NCBI GenBank assembly: GCA_963754445.1
Contig: CAVWFT010000002.1
Location: 1,364,001-1,428,000, forward strand
DNA length: 64,000 nucleotides
DNA from: Bog-473 sp963754445
GTDB taxonomy: Bacteria > Actinomycetota > Acidimicrobiia > Acidimicrobiales > RAAP-2
Direction of reading: 5' to 3'
Below the pieces are notes generated by a model. It saw only the letters and a program-made list of their open reading frames with translations. It ran no database searches and was not told where the DNA came from. This document shows, in pieces, positions 23,562-32,867 of this stretch. How positions within the stretch are numbered: position 1 is the first letter of the stretch; each line of letters opens with the position of its first letter. The position numbers and the translations under genes are program-made.

Positions 23562-25705
23562 TTCTGCCCCTCGACGTCGAGGTCGGGGAGGCGGTGCAGG
23601 AAGTGCGGCAGCCACCAGGCGGCGCCGCGATAGACGTACATGGTGGCCGGGACGACGGTCATGCGGATGACGAAGGCGTCGATCAGCACGCCGAGCGCCA
23701 GGGCGAAGCCCAAGGACTTCGTCGTCGGGTCGGGTGAGAAGATGAAGCTGGCGAACACGGAGATCATGATGATGGCCGCCGAGCCGACCACCTTGGCGCT
23801 GCCGGCGTAGCCGTCGCTCACCGCTGCGACGGCATCCTTGTGCAAGGACTCCTCTCGCATCCGTGAGACCAGGAACACCTCGTAGTCCATGGCCAGACCG
23901 AAGAGGATGCCCAACAGGATGATCGGGAGGAAGCTCAGGACGGGTTGGGCCTGGGAGATGCCGAACAGCCCGGCCAGGTGCCCCTCTTGGAACACGAAGG
24001 TGACGACGCCGAGCGTCGCCAACACGCTCAAGACGTAGCCGGCCACGGCGGTGACCGGGACCAGGATCGAACGGAAGACCACGATCAGGATCAGCAGGCA
24101 CAAGACGATGATGACGCCGAGATAGAGCGGGAGCGCGGCGGAGAGCTTGGCCGAGATGTCCACGTTGAGCGCGGTCTGCCCGGTGACGTAGGTGGTGAGG
24201 CCGTACTCCTTCTGTCCGCCGGCGACGACCCGGCGGATGCCGGTGATCAGGTTGGCCGTCGCCACCGCGTTCGGGCCCGTTTTCGGTGTCACCGTGACCA
24301 GGGCCAGGTTGTGGGCCGGATTGGGGATGGGCGTGCCGATCGAGGCCACATCCGGTGGGAGATGCGCCTTCTCCTTGGCGTAGAAGGCGTTGAAGGCCTG
24401 CTGCTGCCTCGGCGTGAACCCGCCCGGCGCGTAGACCACGACGAGGAGGGGGCCGTTGGCACCGGGGCCGAAGCCTTCGGAGATGAGGTCGTAGGCGCGG
24501 CGGGTGGTCTGACTGGTCGGCTGGGAGCCCGCGTCGGGCAGCCCGAGGCGCATGTGCAGCATCGGTGAGGCGACGAACAGCAGCACGATCACCCCGACCG
24601 CGATGACGACCAAGGGCGCTCGCTTGAGCACCGAGGTGGCGTAGCGCCATGACAGCGGTTCGTAACCATCCGCCGTCGTCTTGGCGATCTTGTTGCGGGC
24701 CCAACGGCTGGCCACGAGGTGGCCACCGGCGAAGCCGAGGAGCGCGGGGACGAGCGTGATGGCCGCGGCGACCGCCACGACGACGGCGCCGGCCGCGGCC
24801 AGGCCCATCACCGTCAGGAAGGGGATGTTGACGATGCTCAGCGCGGCCAGGGCGATCAGCACGGTCATGCCGGCAAAGCAGACGGCCGATCCCGAGGTGG
24901 CGACGGCGCGCCCGGCCGACTCTTCCACGTCCATGCCGGAGGCCAGGTGCTGGCGGTGCCGGTTCAGCACGAAGAGGGAGTAGTCGATGCCGACGGCCAA
25001 TCCGATCATCGTGGCCAAGACCGGGGTCGTGCTCGACTCGTTGACCAAGCCGGTCAGGGCCAGGAGGGCGAGGTTGGTGACGCCGACGCCGGCGATGGCG
25101 GCGATCAGGGGCAGCAGACTGGCCAGTACGGAACCGAATCCGATCAACAGCACCAGGAACGCGATGACGATGCCGACCACCTCGGTGTCGGTCTTCGTCT
25201 GGGCCTGCGCCACCGCCCCGCCGTAGTCGACGGCGATGCCGGCCGCTTCCGCCGGGCCGCCGGAGTTGAGGAGCGCGTGGACCGCCGCCGGAGTGACGTT
25301 GGCCACCGGGACGGGATAGGCGACGATCGCGTAGGCGATCCGACCGTTCTTCGACACCGTCCCCGACGAATAGGGATCGGTGACGTAGACGACCTGTGGT
25401 GCTTTCTTGAGGCCGGCCAGGGTCGCCTCGACGGCGGCGCGTTCGGTGGGTGCGGTAAGGGTACGCGGGGCGGGAACGGAGAAGACGACCTGCGCCTGCG
25501 CGCCACCGGTCCCCGGGAACTTCTCGTTGAGCAGATCGAGCGCCTGCTGGGACTGGGTGCCAGGAATGCTGAAGGCGTTCGACTCTGGTTGCTTGAAGCT
25601 GAAGGCCAACACGGCCAGCGCGACGATCAGGATCACCCAGCCGACCAGTACGAGCTTCCGGCGCCGGTAGCACCACGTGCCTATGCGATAGAGCGCGGAA
25701 CCCAT
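23540..25705 (-). CDS. MMPL/RND-family transporter
   Basis: A 721-residue RND-superfamily membrane protein of the MMPL type, which exports lipids or drugs. ATG 25705 is preceded by AGGAGG at five bases. Two homologous halves each have a hydrophobic entry helix, a periplasmic domain and a five-helix bundle. The proton-relay Asp-Tyr pairs are intact: GLAVGIDYSLFVLNRHR in the first half and GLAMDYEVFLVSRMREE in the second. It lacks the long C-terminal tail of mycobacterial MmpL3. No adjacent mycolate or lipid-synthesis gene identifies its cargo. Confidence 0.93.
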   Translation of the reverse strand: MGSALYRIGTWCYRRRKLVLVGWVILIVALAVLAFSFKQPESNAFSIPGTQSQQALDLLNEKFPGTGGAQAQVVFSVPAPRTLTAPTERAAVEATLAGLKKAPQVVYVTDPYSSGTVSKNGRIAYAIVAYPVPVANVTPAAVHALLNSGGPAEAAGIAVDYGGAVAQAQTKTDTEVVGIVIAFLVLLIGFGSVLASLLPLIAAIAGVGVTNLALLALTGLVNESSTTPVLATMIGLAVGIDYSLFVLNRHRQHLASGMDVEESAGRAVATSGSAVCFAGMTVLIALAALSIVNIPFLTVMGLAAAGAVVVAVAAAITLVPALLGFAGGHLVASRWARNKIAKTTADGYEPLSWRYATSVLKRAPLVVIAVGVIVLLFVASPMLHMRLGLPDAGSQPTSQTTRRAYDLISEGFGPGANGPLLVVVYAPGGFTPRQQQAFNAFYAKEKAHLPPDVASIGTPIPNPAHNLALVTVTPKTGPNAVATANLITGIRRVVAGGQKEYGLTTYVTGQTALNVDISAKLSAALPLYLGVIIVLCLLILIVVFRSILVPVTAVAGYVLSVLATLGVVTFVFQEGHLAGLFGISQAQPVLSFLPIILLGILFGLAMDYEVFLVSRMREESLHKDAVAAVSDGYAGSAKVVGSAAIIMISVFASFIFSPDPTTKSLGFALALGVLIDAFVIRMTVVPATMYVYRGAAWWLPHFLHRLPDLDVEGQKLSAAPE

Positions 25706-25866
25706 GCGGCCTCCTGCAGCAGACGGTCTCTGACCTCGGAACACTAGGAGATGCCGGCAGAGCCGGCCGTGATCCCGTCACCACCGTGCCGTCATTTCCG
25801 GGCGCTCTTGGAGGGCCGTGCGCGTGAGCGGTACCGTCGTCGCTCCGATCGAGGAAAGTGGGATTC

Positions 25867-26625
25867 ATGAGCGAGCAGAAGGTTGCCGTCGTCACCGGTG
25901 GCGGATCGGGCATCGGATTGGCCATCGCCCGTCGGCTGGCCGACGACGGGCACGCCGTCGCGGTGCTCGACCGTGATGCAACATCGGCTGCCGGCGCGGC
26001 CGCGGCCATCACCGCCTCGGGTGGGAATGCGCTGAGCGTCCAGGTCGACGTGAGCGATCGGGCCCAGGTCGAGGCCGGGCTCGGTCAGGTCAGGGCTGCG
26101 TTCGGCACTCCCGCCATCCTGGTGAACAACGCCGGGATGTCGCCGCGCTCCACGCGCTTCCTCGACATCTCCGTCGAGGTGTGGAACCAGTACCTCGACG
26201 TGAACCTGACCGGTGCCTTCCACTGCTGCCAGGCGGCCCTGCCCGACATGGTGGCCGCCCGTTGGGGCCGCATCGTCAACATCTCCTCGTCGAGCACGCA
26301 CGGTGGTCAGCCCTTCATGAGCCACTACGTGTCGTCCAAATCCGGATTGAACGGGTTGACCAAGTCGCTCGCCCTCGAGTTCGGGTCCAAGGGCATCACC
26401 ATCAATGCCATCCCACCGGGGTTCATCGACACCCCGATGCTGCGGGCCTCCGAGGCCCGGGGGGAGTTCGGCCCGGGCGGCGTCGACGATGCCATCGCCC
26501 GCACCCCCGTCCGCCGGGCCGGCCGGCCCGAGGACGTGGCGGCGATGTGCTCGTTCCTCTGTCGCGAGGAAGCGAGCTATGTCACGGGTCAGATCATCGG
26601 GGTCAACGGCGGTCGCAACACCTGA
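25867..26625 (+). CDS. SDR-family oxidoreductase
   Basis: A 252-residue classical short-chain dehydrogenase. Cofactor motif VVTGGGSGIG lies near residues 8-17, the structural NNAG motif follows, and the catalytic Ser-Tyr-Lys set reads SSSSTHGG... HYVSSKSG. The C-terminal substrate loop is NAIPPGFIDTPM. An acidic residue after strand 2 (VLDRD) suggests NAD rather than NADP preference. ATG 25867 is chosen over the in-frame GTG 25858. It is convergent with the CMD gene and may dehydrogenate an alcohol product of the nearby oxygenases (inference). Confidence 0.92.
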   Translation: MSEQKVAVVTGGGSGIGLAIARRLADDGHAVAVLDRDATSAAGAAAAITASGGNALSVQVDVSDRAQVEAGLGQVRAAFGTPAILVNNAGMSPRSTRFLDISVEVWNQYLDVNLTGAFHCCQAALPDMVAARWGRIVNISSSSTHGGQPFMSHYVSSKSGLNGLTKSLALEFGSKGITINAIPPGFIDTPMLRASEARGEFGPGGVDDAIARTPVRRAGRPEDVAAMCSFLCREEASYVTGQIIGVNGGRNT

Positions 26626-26646
26626 GCCGGCCGGTCGACGAGACGG

Positions 26647-27228
26647 TCAGCGGTACTTCTCGAGGTCCTTGTCGATCTCGACGTCGAACGTCCGCAGGAA
26701 CATGGCGAACGACTCGTAGGCGCCGACGGTGAAGACGATGTCCATGAGTTGCCTGGTATCGAGCTCCGCCGAGAGCTCGGCGTAGGTGCCGTCGGAGATC
26801 CGTGCCCGCGCCACGAGCTCCTCGGCGGCTGCCAGCAGGGCCCGTTCCATTGGTGTCCACCCTTCGGCGTGCGATCCCTCACGCACCCGGGCGATCTCCG
26901 CCTCGGTGAGGCCGGCCTCACCGCCTTGATAGACGTGCTGCGCCCACTCGTAGGTGGCCGCGCGCAGATGGGCCACGCGGAGAACGAGCAGCTCCCGCTG
27001 GCGCGGCGTGATCGTCGTGGCGTAGAGGGCGTGGCTGATCAGGTGGTTGAAGGCAAGGGTGGCGTCGGGGTGATGGGCCATGACACCCATGGCGTTCAGA
27101 CCCTTCGGGCTGTCGGGATCCCGCGGCGGCAGTGGCCGGTCGGGGTCCGATGGTCGCAGCGCGGCCGCCATGGCCTCGATCATCCCGGGCGGCCAGTCGC
27201 GAGGCCGAATGGGTTGCACTCGCGCCAT
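26647..27228 (-). CDS. Carboxymuconolactone decarboxylase/AhpD-fold protein
   Basis: A 193-residue all-helical CMD-family protein. The core helix reads LLVLRVAHLRAATYEWAQHV, where Glu and His of the E-x3-H motif are kept but the CxxC of peroxidatic AhpD is absent. This places it with carboxymuconolactone-decarboxylase-like proteins rather than alkylhydroperoxidases. It is the last gene of the minus-strand Rieske, SnoaL-like, LLM and CMD series, 56 bases after the LLM stop. A decarboxylase or lactone-related step is possible, but the substrate is unknown. Confidence 0.85.
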   Translation of the reverse strand: MARVQPIRPRDWPPGMIEAMAAALRPSDPDRPLPPRDPDSPKGLNAMGVMAHHPDATLAFNHLISHALYATTITPRQRELLVLRVAHLRAATYEWAQHVYQGGEAGLTEAEIARVREGSHAEGWTPMERALLAAAEELVARARISDGTYAELSAELDTRQLMDIVFTVGAYESFAMFLRTFDVEIDKDLEKYR

Positions 27229-27284
27229 TCAGCCGGCTCCGGTCTGGTTCCGTCGACTCGAATTGACCGCTCCGGGTGGCGTCC

Positions 27285-28115
27285 TCACGGCTGGGCGAGG
27301 TCGGGAAGAACGTCCCGCACGAATGCTTCGACCTGGGCCTCACCCGCGCCGGGCCAACCGCAGACCAGGTAGCCGTAGCCGGCGGCCCGCCACTTCTCGG
27401 CGTGGCGCCGGGCCGTGTCCAGGTCGTCGAGGGAGAGCGACCCCGCCCGCATGATCGACGCCGGGTCGCGTCCCGCCGCGGAGGCCAGCTCGTCGAGTCG
27501 TGCCCCGGCCTCGCGCAGGGACCCCGGCGAGCCGAAGGCATGCCACACGTCGGCGTAGCGCGCCGCCAGCGGCAGTGTCCGCTTCGGACCGGTGCCCCCG
27601 ATCCAGATGGGTGGATGTGGACGTTGCACCGGGAGCGGTTGCATCTGGGCCTCGTGGAGAGACACCTGCGCACCGGCATAGGAGACCTTCTCCCCGCTGA
27701 ACAGTCGGGTCACAATCTCGAGCGCGTCCTCGAGCAGGTCGAATCGCTCAGCCGTGGGCGGGAACGGGATCCCGAGCTCGTGATGCTCCTTCTCGAACCA
27801 GGCCGCACCGAGCGCCAGCTCCAGTCGACCGTGGGAGGCGTGGTCGATGGTCAGCGCCTGGGCGGCCAGCACCGAGGGGTGCCGGTAGGTGGCGCCCGTC
27901 ACGAGGAGCCCGAGGCGGATGCGCTCGGTCGCTCCGGCCAGCGCAGCCAGCGTGGCCATCCCCTCGAACGTCTCGCCGGGACCGTCGCCGTACATCGGCT
28001 GGAAGTGGTCGAAGCCCCAGACGCCGTCGAACCCGAGCTGCTCGGCCAGGCGCACCCGGCGCAACAGCTCATCCCAGGACACGCGCTGCTGCGCCACATC
28101 GAGCCCGAATCTCAT
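27285..28115 (-). CDS. LLM-class (F420-dependent type) oxidoreductase
   Basis: A 276-residue luciferase-like TIM-barrel protein. It shows MRFGLDVAQQ at the first strand, AEQLGFDGVWGFDHFQPMYG, TERIRLGLLVTGATYRHPSV, and ELALGAAWFEKEHHELG. The size and GRLELALGAAW segment match F420-dependent actinobacterial members rather than FMN bacterial luciferase. It has GGGAGG-like purines just before ATG 28115 and lies 12 bases after the SnoaL-like gene. It probably reduces or oxidises an intermediate produced by the oxygenases of the same operon. Confidence 0.9.
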   Translation of the reverse strand: MRFGLDVAQQRVSWDELLRRVRLAEQLGFDGVWGFDHFQPMYGDGPGETFEGMATLAALAGATERIRLGLLVTGATYRHPSVLAAQALTIDHASHGRLELALGAAWFEKEHHELGIPFPPTAERFDLLEDALEIVTRLFSGEKVSYAGAQVSLHEAQMQPLPVQRPHPPIWIGGTGPKRTLPLAARYADVWHAFGSPGSLREAGARLDELASAAGRDPASIMRAGSLSLDDLDTARRHAEKWRAAGYGYLVCGWPGAGEAQVEAFVRDVLPDLAQP

Positions 28116-28127
28116 GACCCTCCCGGT

Positions 28128-28529
28128 CTAGGCAGTGAACTCAGCCGCACGGCTGTGGAAGCGCCAGGCTTCCCCGTCGCGATGAAGGACGTCGTGGTAA
28201 CGGCCGACCAGTTGGACCGACCAGGCCGGATCGCTCTTGAGCAGGAAGACGAAATCACTCGACACCTGCGCCTCGTCGTCGGTCCAGTCGGTCACGAGGC
28301 AGTTGAGCACGAGGTGACGCTGCGGCTTGCGCGGCGTCCACTTCCCGTAGGCCGCCCTGAGCGCGTCGTGGCCGGCGTGTTGGCCCAGACCGGGGATGTC
28401 GCACGTCCCGTCGGGGCAGAAGGTGGCGACCACATCGTCGACCCGGCCGTCGTCGAGCGCCTGCGTGTAGGCGGCGATGGTGCGCAGGACGCCCTGGGAC
28501 ACGTCGGCGAAGCTGCGAGTCGTACCCAT
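28128..28529 (-). CDS. SnoaL/NTF2-like protein
   Basis: A 133-residue protein beginning at ATG 28529 with a helical N-terminus and the cone fold pattern of the NTF2/SnoaL superfamily: QALDDGRVDDVVATFCPDGT, then AYGKWTPRKPQRHLVLN, and a C-terminal WRFHSRAAEFTA strand. The length is standard for the family. Relatives include small subunits of ring-hydroxylating dioxygenases, ketosteroid isomerase and polyketide cyclases. Lying 11 bases after the Rieske alpha subunit, it could be that enzyme's beta subunit or an isomerase; the sequence alone does not decide. Confidence 0.82.
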   Translation of the reverse strand: MGTTRSFADVSQGVLRTIAAYTQALDDGRVDDVVATFCPDGTCDIPGLGQHAGHDALRAAYGKWTPRKPQRHLVLNCLVTDWTDDEAQVSSDFVFLLKSDPAWSVQLVGRYHDVLHRDGEAWRFHSRAAEFTA

Positions 28530-28540
28530 ACCGTCTTTGC

Positions 28541-29899
28541 TCAGAACTCGATGTCGACGATCGGTCGTTCGAGCGGGTTCACGTTGATCTCGTGGAGCGC
28601 CGGGACGATCTTGTCGTAGGGCAGGCCGGCCAGGAAGCCGTCGATGATGCGTTGGTAGTTCGAAATGTGACCCTCGTTGCGTTCGCCCAGACGCATGTAC
28701 TCGAAGCTCCTGGCGTGCAGGCCCTTCTGCTGCTTGGGGAGATTGGAGAAGTCCTGCTGGGGGATGGGCGGCCAGCGCGGGTCGTCGAATTCCCAGGCTT
28801 CGGGGACGGGCGGCGTCTCGGGTTCCTCGCCTCGGGGATAGCGGGTGAGTGACCACATGTCCATCAGCGTCTCCTCGGGGCCGAGAGGCCGGAACCGATA
28901 GGCGGTCGCGCTGCTGTACATGGGGAGGATGAAGTAATGGGGAAAGCAGAAGCCCATCGGTTGGTTGAAACCGCGCGCCTCCAGGTCGTTGAGGTCCGGG
29001 ATGTCGCAGCCCCGGTCGGTGTGTGACCGTGTCACCGCGTCGTTCAGCGTCCGGTCCCACGTGAGGCGCGCCTGCGCAAAGTCGGTCGGGAGATCGAGTT
29101 CGCCCAACCCTTCAGCGATCTGTACGTCGCGGGCGTGCACCATGCCGGCCATGCCCTCGCTCATCGTCCGCAGGTAGTGCAGCTCGGACTGGACGAAATC
29201 ACGGGGATCGAACTGGCCGTCGCGATTCGGGTAACGGCCCGGGATACGCAGTTGCGGGTGCGACTGCAGCACGTGGTACTGCTCCACGAACGCCTCGACG
29301 CCCAACTTCCAGTTGGTGGGGAGTCGGCACGAGTACCACCACTCGGCCCGCATCGTCTCCACCTTCCAGGCGTCGTGCACGGTGGCGAAGGGTTCGATGC
29401 ACTCGCGCAGCGAGGGTGCGGTGTGGTCCAGGTTGATCCAGGCGCAGCCACCCCAGACCTCGCATCGGACCGGAGTCAGATTCAGCTCCTCGGGCGCCAG
29501 GTTGTGCTCGGCGAAACCGCTCGGCGCGGTCACCCGCGTGTTGCGGCCGTCGGTGCCGTAGCACCAGCCGTGGAAGGGGCAGACGAAACCGCCGCGGCGT
29601 GAGCCGCGTCCCTGGACGACTTGGACGCCGCGGTGCCGGCATGCATTCTCGAATGCACGGATGCCGTCCTCGGCGCGCAAGACGATGACCGACTGGTCGA
29701 GAATGGAGTACTCGGCAAAGTCTCCGGCTTGGGGGATCTCCTCCAACCGACAGGCCATCTGCCAGGTTCTCGGCCAGAGCGACTCTGCTTCCATCGCGAA
29801 GAAATCGGGGTCGACGTAGCGTTCCTTCGGTATCCGATCGGGCACCTCGATGGCGTGGAGGACGGGCAATGCCGCCCACTTCTGTTCCACGACCGTCAT
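28541..29899 (-). CDS. Rieske non-heme iron oxygenase, alpha subunit
   Basis: A 452-residue aromatic-ring-hydroxylating oxygenase large subunit. The Rieske 2Fe-2S ligands are Cys87, His89, Cys107 and His110 (CRHRG and CPFHGW). The mononuclear iron site is in NWKLGVEAFVEQYHVLQSHP, with His209 and His214; a third carboxylate ligand is expected further on. It heads a minus-strand operon with SnoaL-like, LLM and CMD genes. No ferredoxin or reductase partner is visible. Its promoter carries a copy of the TGTACCGRYCRGT element (29937-29956) shared with the divergent Baeyer-Villiger gene. Confidence 0.93.
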   Translation of the reverse strand: MTVVEQKWAALPVLHAIEVPDRIPKERYVDPDFFAMEAESLWPRTWQMACRLEEIPQAGDFAEYSILDQSVIVLRAEDGIRAFENACRHRGVQVVQGRGSRRGGFVCPFHGWCYGTDGRNTRVTAPSGFAEHNLAPEELNLTPVRCEVWGGCAWINLDHTAPSLRECIEPFATVHDAWKVETMRAEWWYSCRLPTNWKLGVEAFVEQYHVLQSHPQLRIPGRYPNRDGQFDPRDFVQSELHYLRTMSEGMAGMVHARDVQIAEGLGELDLPTDFAQARLTWDRTLNDAVTRSHTDRGCDIPDLNDLEARGFNQPMGFCFPHYFILPMYSSATAYRFRPLGPEETLMDMWSLTRYPRGEEPETPPVPEAWEFDDPRWPPIPQQDFSNLPKQQKGLHARSFEYMRLGERNEGHISNYQRIIDGFLAGLPYDKIVPALHEINVNPLERPIVDIEF

Positions 29900-29936
29900 G
29901 CCGCCCTCCCTTCGGATTTGTCGCCGGCTGGCGTTA

Positions 29937-29956
29937 GACTAACCGGTCGGTACAAC
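29937..29956 (-). promoter_or_regulatory. Shared operator element, copy A
   Basis: On the minus strand the site reads GTTGTACCGACCGGTTAGTC. It contains TGTACCGRYCRGT, also present at 32781, 35821 and 39014, with the symmetric core ACCGACCGGT. It sits 38 bases before the Rieske start and 63 bases before the Baeyer-Villiger start, so it could control both. Confidence 0.6.
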
Positions 29957-30019
29957 GTTCCGATGGTGCGCCTCGCCGAGGTCCGCCATGGATTACCCGG
30001 CGACGACAGGGGCACTTCG

Positions 30020-31678
30020 ATGAACACGTCACCCGACCAGGCGGCCGCGGCCAGCCGGCCTGACGACGGCGTGGAGGTGCTCGTCATCGGCGCCGGCATC
30101 ACCGGTCTCTACCAGCTCTATCTGGCCCGTCAAGCCGGGTTCTCCGCCCTGCTCCTCGAGGCCGGCGAAGGTGTCGGTGGGACGTGGTACTGGAACCGCT
30201 ACCCCGGTGCGCGTTTCGACTCGGAGAGCTACACGTACGGCTATCTCTTCTCCGAGGATCTCTTCAGCGAATGGCGATGGGAAGAGCACTTCGCACCGCA
30301 GCCCGAGACCGAGCGCTACCTCAATCACGTGGTGGATCGCTTCGACCTCCGTCGCTTCATCCGCTTCGGCGCCCGGGTGACGGCAGCGGTCTACGACGAG
30401 ACATCGGGGACTTGGCAGGTCAGCGCGTCCGACGGCAGCGAGCTCCGAGCCCGGTACCTCGTTGCCGCCACCGGTGTCCTCTCCATCCCATACCTGCCCG
30501 AGATCGCAGGGCGCGAGGACTTCGGGGGCGAGTCGTATCACACGGGCCTCTGGCCCTCCGACCCGGTGGATTTCACGGGCAAGCGCGTGGCGGTCATCGG
30601 GACGTCCTCGAGCGGCGTCCAGGTCGTGGCGGCGGTCGCTGACGACGTCGCCTCCATGACCGTGTACCAGCGGACGGCCAACTGGTGTACACCTTTGAAC
30701 AACCGCCCGATCACCGAACAAGAGCAGGCCGATCTCCGCAACGGGTTCCAACAGTTGCGTGAGGTCCTCAACACGTCGGTGCACGGGTTCCACCATCCGG
30801 CATGCGATCGGACCGGCTTCGAGGACTCGGCGGAAGAACGTCAGGAATTCTTCGAGGCGATGTGGAACAGCCCGGGCTTCACGAAGCTCACGAGCAATTA
30901 CCTGGACCTGCTCTCCAACCCCGAGGTGAACGCGGAGTGGTGTGCATTCATCGCCCAGAAGATCCGCGGCATCGTGGACGATGCCGCGACGGCGGAGCGG
31001 CTGATTCCCAAGGACCACCGCTTCGGCGAGAAGCGCCCGCCCTTCGTGGCCGGCTACTTCGAGGCATTCAATCGTCCCAACGTCTCGCTGGTCGACTTGG
31101 GGGAGACGCCGATCGTCCGGGTGACGTCGACTGGGATCGAGACAACCGAGGGTCTGCAGGAGTTCGACATCATCGTGTGGGCCACCGGGTTCGACTTCGG
31201 GACCGGCGCCTTGGCCCGGATGGGCATCGTGGGCCGCGGGGGTCAGACGCTGACCTCTTACTGGTCGGAGGGACCACGGACGTTTCTGGGCCTCCAGACC
31301 CACGGGTTCCCGAACCTGTTCTTCCCCGGTGGCCCCCACGCGGCAGCCGGCAACAATCCGCGTTACAACGGAGATCAGGTCGATTTCGTGACCGATGTGC
31401 TCCTGTTCGCCCGCGCCCACGGGTGCAACGTCATTGAGGTGAGCGAGAGAGCGGAGGATCGCTGGACTCGCATGATCGAGCGAGGAGCCGCGTCGCCACT
31501 GTCGTTCGGCGAGAAGAGCTATTACTTCGGCACGAACATCCCGGGGAAGCCCTCGAGCTATTTGCTGAACTCAGCGGGTCGTCCGAAGCTGTTCTCCGTG
31601 ATCGCCGACGTCAAGGCCAACGACTACGACTCCTTCTCGTTCTCCGAGGTCGGCCAGCCAGTGGACGCGACCAGCTGA
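30020..31678 (+). CDS. Baeyer-Villiger-type flavin monooxygenase
   Basis: A 552-residue class B flavoprotein monooxygenase. It has an N-terminal FAD site (VLVIGAGITGLYQLYLARQ), the GGTWYWNRYPGARFDSES segment, the Baeyer-Villiger fingerprint F-x-G-x3-H-x3-W-P as FGGESYHTGLWP (about 168-179), a second Rossmann motif for NADPH (VAVIGTSSSGVQV) and the C-terminal ATG motif VWATGFDFGTG. It inserts oxygen beside a ketone to give an ester or lactone. ATG 30020 has AGGGG at eight bases; ATG 29963 is in frame but less likely. The lactone product could feed the nearby hydrolases (inference). Confidence 0.93.
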   Translation: MNTSPDQAAAASRPDDGVEVLVIGAGITGLYQLYLARQAGFSALLLEAGEGVGGTWYWNRYPGARFDSESYTYGYLFSEDLFSEWRWEEHFAPQPETERYLNHVVDRFDLRRFIRFGARVTAAVYDETSGTWQVSASDGSELRARYLVAATGVLSIPYLPEIAGREDFGGESYHTGLWPSDPVDFTGKRVAVIGTSSSGVQVVAAVADDVASMTVYQRTANWCTPLNNRPITEQEQADLRNGFQQLREVLNTSVHGFHHPACDRTGFEDSAEERQEFFEAMWNSPGFTKLTSNYLDLLSNPEVNAEWCAFIAQKIRGIVDDAATAERLIPKDHRFGEKRPPFVAGYFEAFNRPNVSLVDLGETPIVRVTSTGIETTEGLQEFDIIVWATGFDFGTGALARMGIVGRGGQTLTSYWSEGPRTFLGLQTHGFPNLFFPGGPHAAAGNNPRYNGDQVDFVTDVLLFARAHGCNVIEVSERAEDRWTRMIERGAASPLSFGEKSYYFGTNIPGKPSSYLLNSAGRPKLFSVIADVKANDYDSFSFSEVGQPVDATS

Positions 31679-31690
31679 CCCCTGGCCAGA

Positions 31691-32749
31691 TCAGACCGTG
31701 GCCACCGGGGTCGTCGGCGAGCCCACCACGCCGGGCATGCGCAGGGGGGGAGCGGTCAGGAGGAAGCGGCTCCGGCCGTGTTCGCGCAACCACGCGGCGA
31801 GTTGGTGCAGGTACCACATCTCCCCGAGAGGGACGCCGAGCTTGAAGAGGCAGAGGTTATGGATGGGGAGGAACGAGTGCCGGCTCGGGTCCCGGTCCTT
31901 ACCGACGAGCCCCTCGACCGCGTAGTTGTCGGCCACGAGTGCGGAGATCTGCGAGTCCGCGATCCATTGGAGAAGGGCAGCGTCGCGGGCGTCGAGATAG
32001 CAGCACGACGTGTGGATCTTGACCGGATCGGGGTTGCGTTCCCACGCCAGCACCTTGGTGGCGAATCCCGTGTGGAGCAAGAGCATGTCGCCGGGCTCGA
32101 GGACGACACGGTCGGCTTCCATGATCTGTCGCAGCATGTCGAGGCTCACGCCCTGCCAGCCGTCCCCGAGGTGGTGCGCCAGGTCGACGAGGACGCCGCG
32201 TCCCTGGACGCCGTGGTACGCCATGTGCTCGAGGCCCAGGTGGTGGGCAAATGCTCGATGGCCTCCGCCGTCACCCCGGGCGTCAGGACTGGGGCCGACC
32301 AGGTCGGTGCCGGCCCGGTACCCGTTGTAGTACACGGCCTCTTCCACGCCGTCCCCGTCGGCATCGAACTCCGCCCCGACGTGGGCCAGTGAGTCCCATT
32401 GGGTCGAGTACTGGAGCGACAGGGTCACGACGTCGTCGGCCCAGACGTCGACGTACTTGGGATCTCCCCAGTCCTCCATCTCGCTCATGCGCACGTTGTA
32501 GAAGTTCGCGGGCTGACCATTCATGTCCTCGGTCGGCGCCACGACCGGCGGGTGACGGCGCTGGTTCAAGGCAGTTCCGCCGGGATAGTCGAGCGGCAGG
32601 CTGAGGCAGAAGCTCACCCCGTCCTGCACCTCGCGCACCCCTTCGAGGACCTTGTCCGCCGTGATCAGATTGACTCGTCCCAGCTCGTCGTCGTCACCCC
32701 AATCGCCCCATGTCGAACCCGGTGGCCGCTGTTTCCATCGCTTCGTCAC
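31691..32749 (-). CDS. Cyclase-family (kynurenine-formamidase-like) hydrolase
   Basis: A 352-residue member of the cyclase family (PF04199-type). TQWDSLAHVGAEFDADG stands where the HxGTHxDxPxH metal motif lies in kynurenine formamidase, and LLLHTGFATKVL is a conserved C-terminal strand. This larger subgroup is common in actinobacterial catabolic clusters, with an amide, ester or lactone hydrolase role likely. GTG 32749 is used because AGGAGGG lies seven to eight bases upstream. It is divergent from an amidohydrolase across operator copy B. A lactone from the neighbouring Baeyer-Villiger enzyme is a plausible substrate (inference). Confidence 0.85.
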   Translation of the reverse strand: MTKRWKQRPPGSTWGDWGDDDELGRVNLITADKVLEGVREVQDGVSFCLSLPLDYPGGTALNQRRHPPVVAPTEDMNGQPANFYNVRMSEMEDWGDPKYVDVWADDVVTLSLQYSTQWDSLAHVGAEFDADGDGVEEAVYYNGYRAGTDLVGPSPDARGDGGGHRAFAHHLGLEHMAYHGVQGRGVLVDLAHHLGDGWQGVSLDMLRQIMEADRVVLEPGDMLLLHTGFATKVLAWERNPDPVKIHTSCCYLDARDAALLQWIADSQISALVADNYAVEGLVGKDRDPSRHSFLPIHNLCLFKLGVPLGEMWYLHQLAAWLREHGRSRFLLTAPPLRMPGVVGSPTTPVATV

Positions 32750-32780
32750 CGTCTGTGCTCCCTCCTGGCCGCCGTTGCTC

Positions 32781-32801
32781 TGTACCGACCGGTTGGTCTA
32801 C
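32781..32801 (+). promoter_or_regulatory. Shared operator element, copy B
   Basis: The element TGTACCGACCGGTTGGTC (32781-32798) matches copy A at 16 of 17 positions over GTACCGACCGGTTRGTC and has a near-perfect symmetric core, ACC-x-ACCGGT-x-GGT. TTGCTC (32775-32780) and TACCCT (32799-32804), 18 bases apart, make a possible promoter for the amidohydrolase whose spacer is the operator. Confidence 0.6.
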
Positions 32802-32867
32802 CCTTGGACACGGAGCATCGCGCGATTCGCGCCGCCCATCCTGGAACTCCGATCTAAGGGACAGCAC

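Noticed and set aside
25830..25840. CGGTACCG palindrome before the SDR at 25867 as another copy of the shared operator
   Set aside because: It lacks TGTACCGRYCRGT; only the GGTACC centre is common, which is expected often by chance.
23091..26012. A 973-codon minus-strand frame across the MMPL gene
   Set aside because: The MMPL protein with its Asp-Tyr motifs is in another frame; this one is Arg/Pro/His-rich noise.
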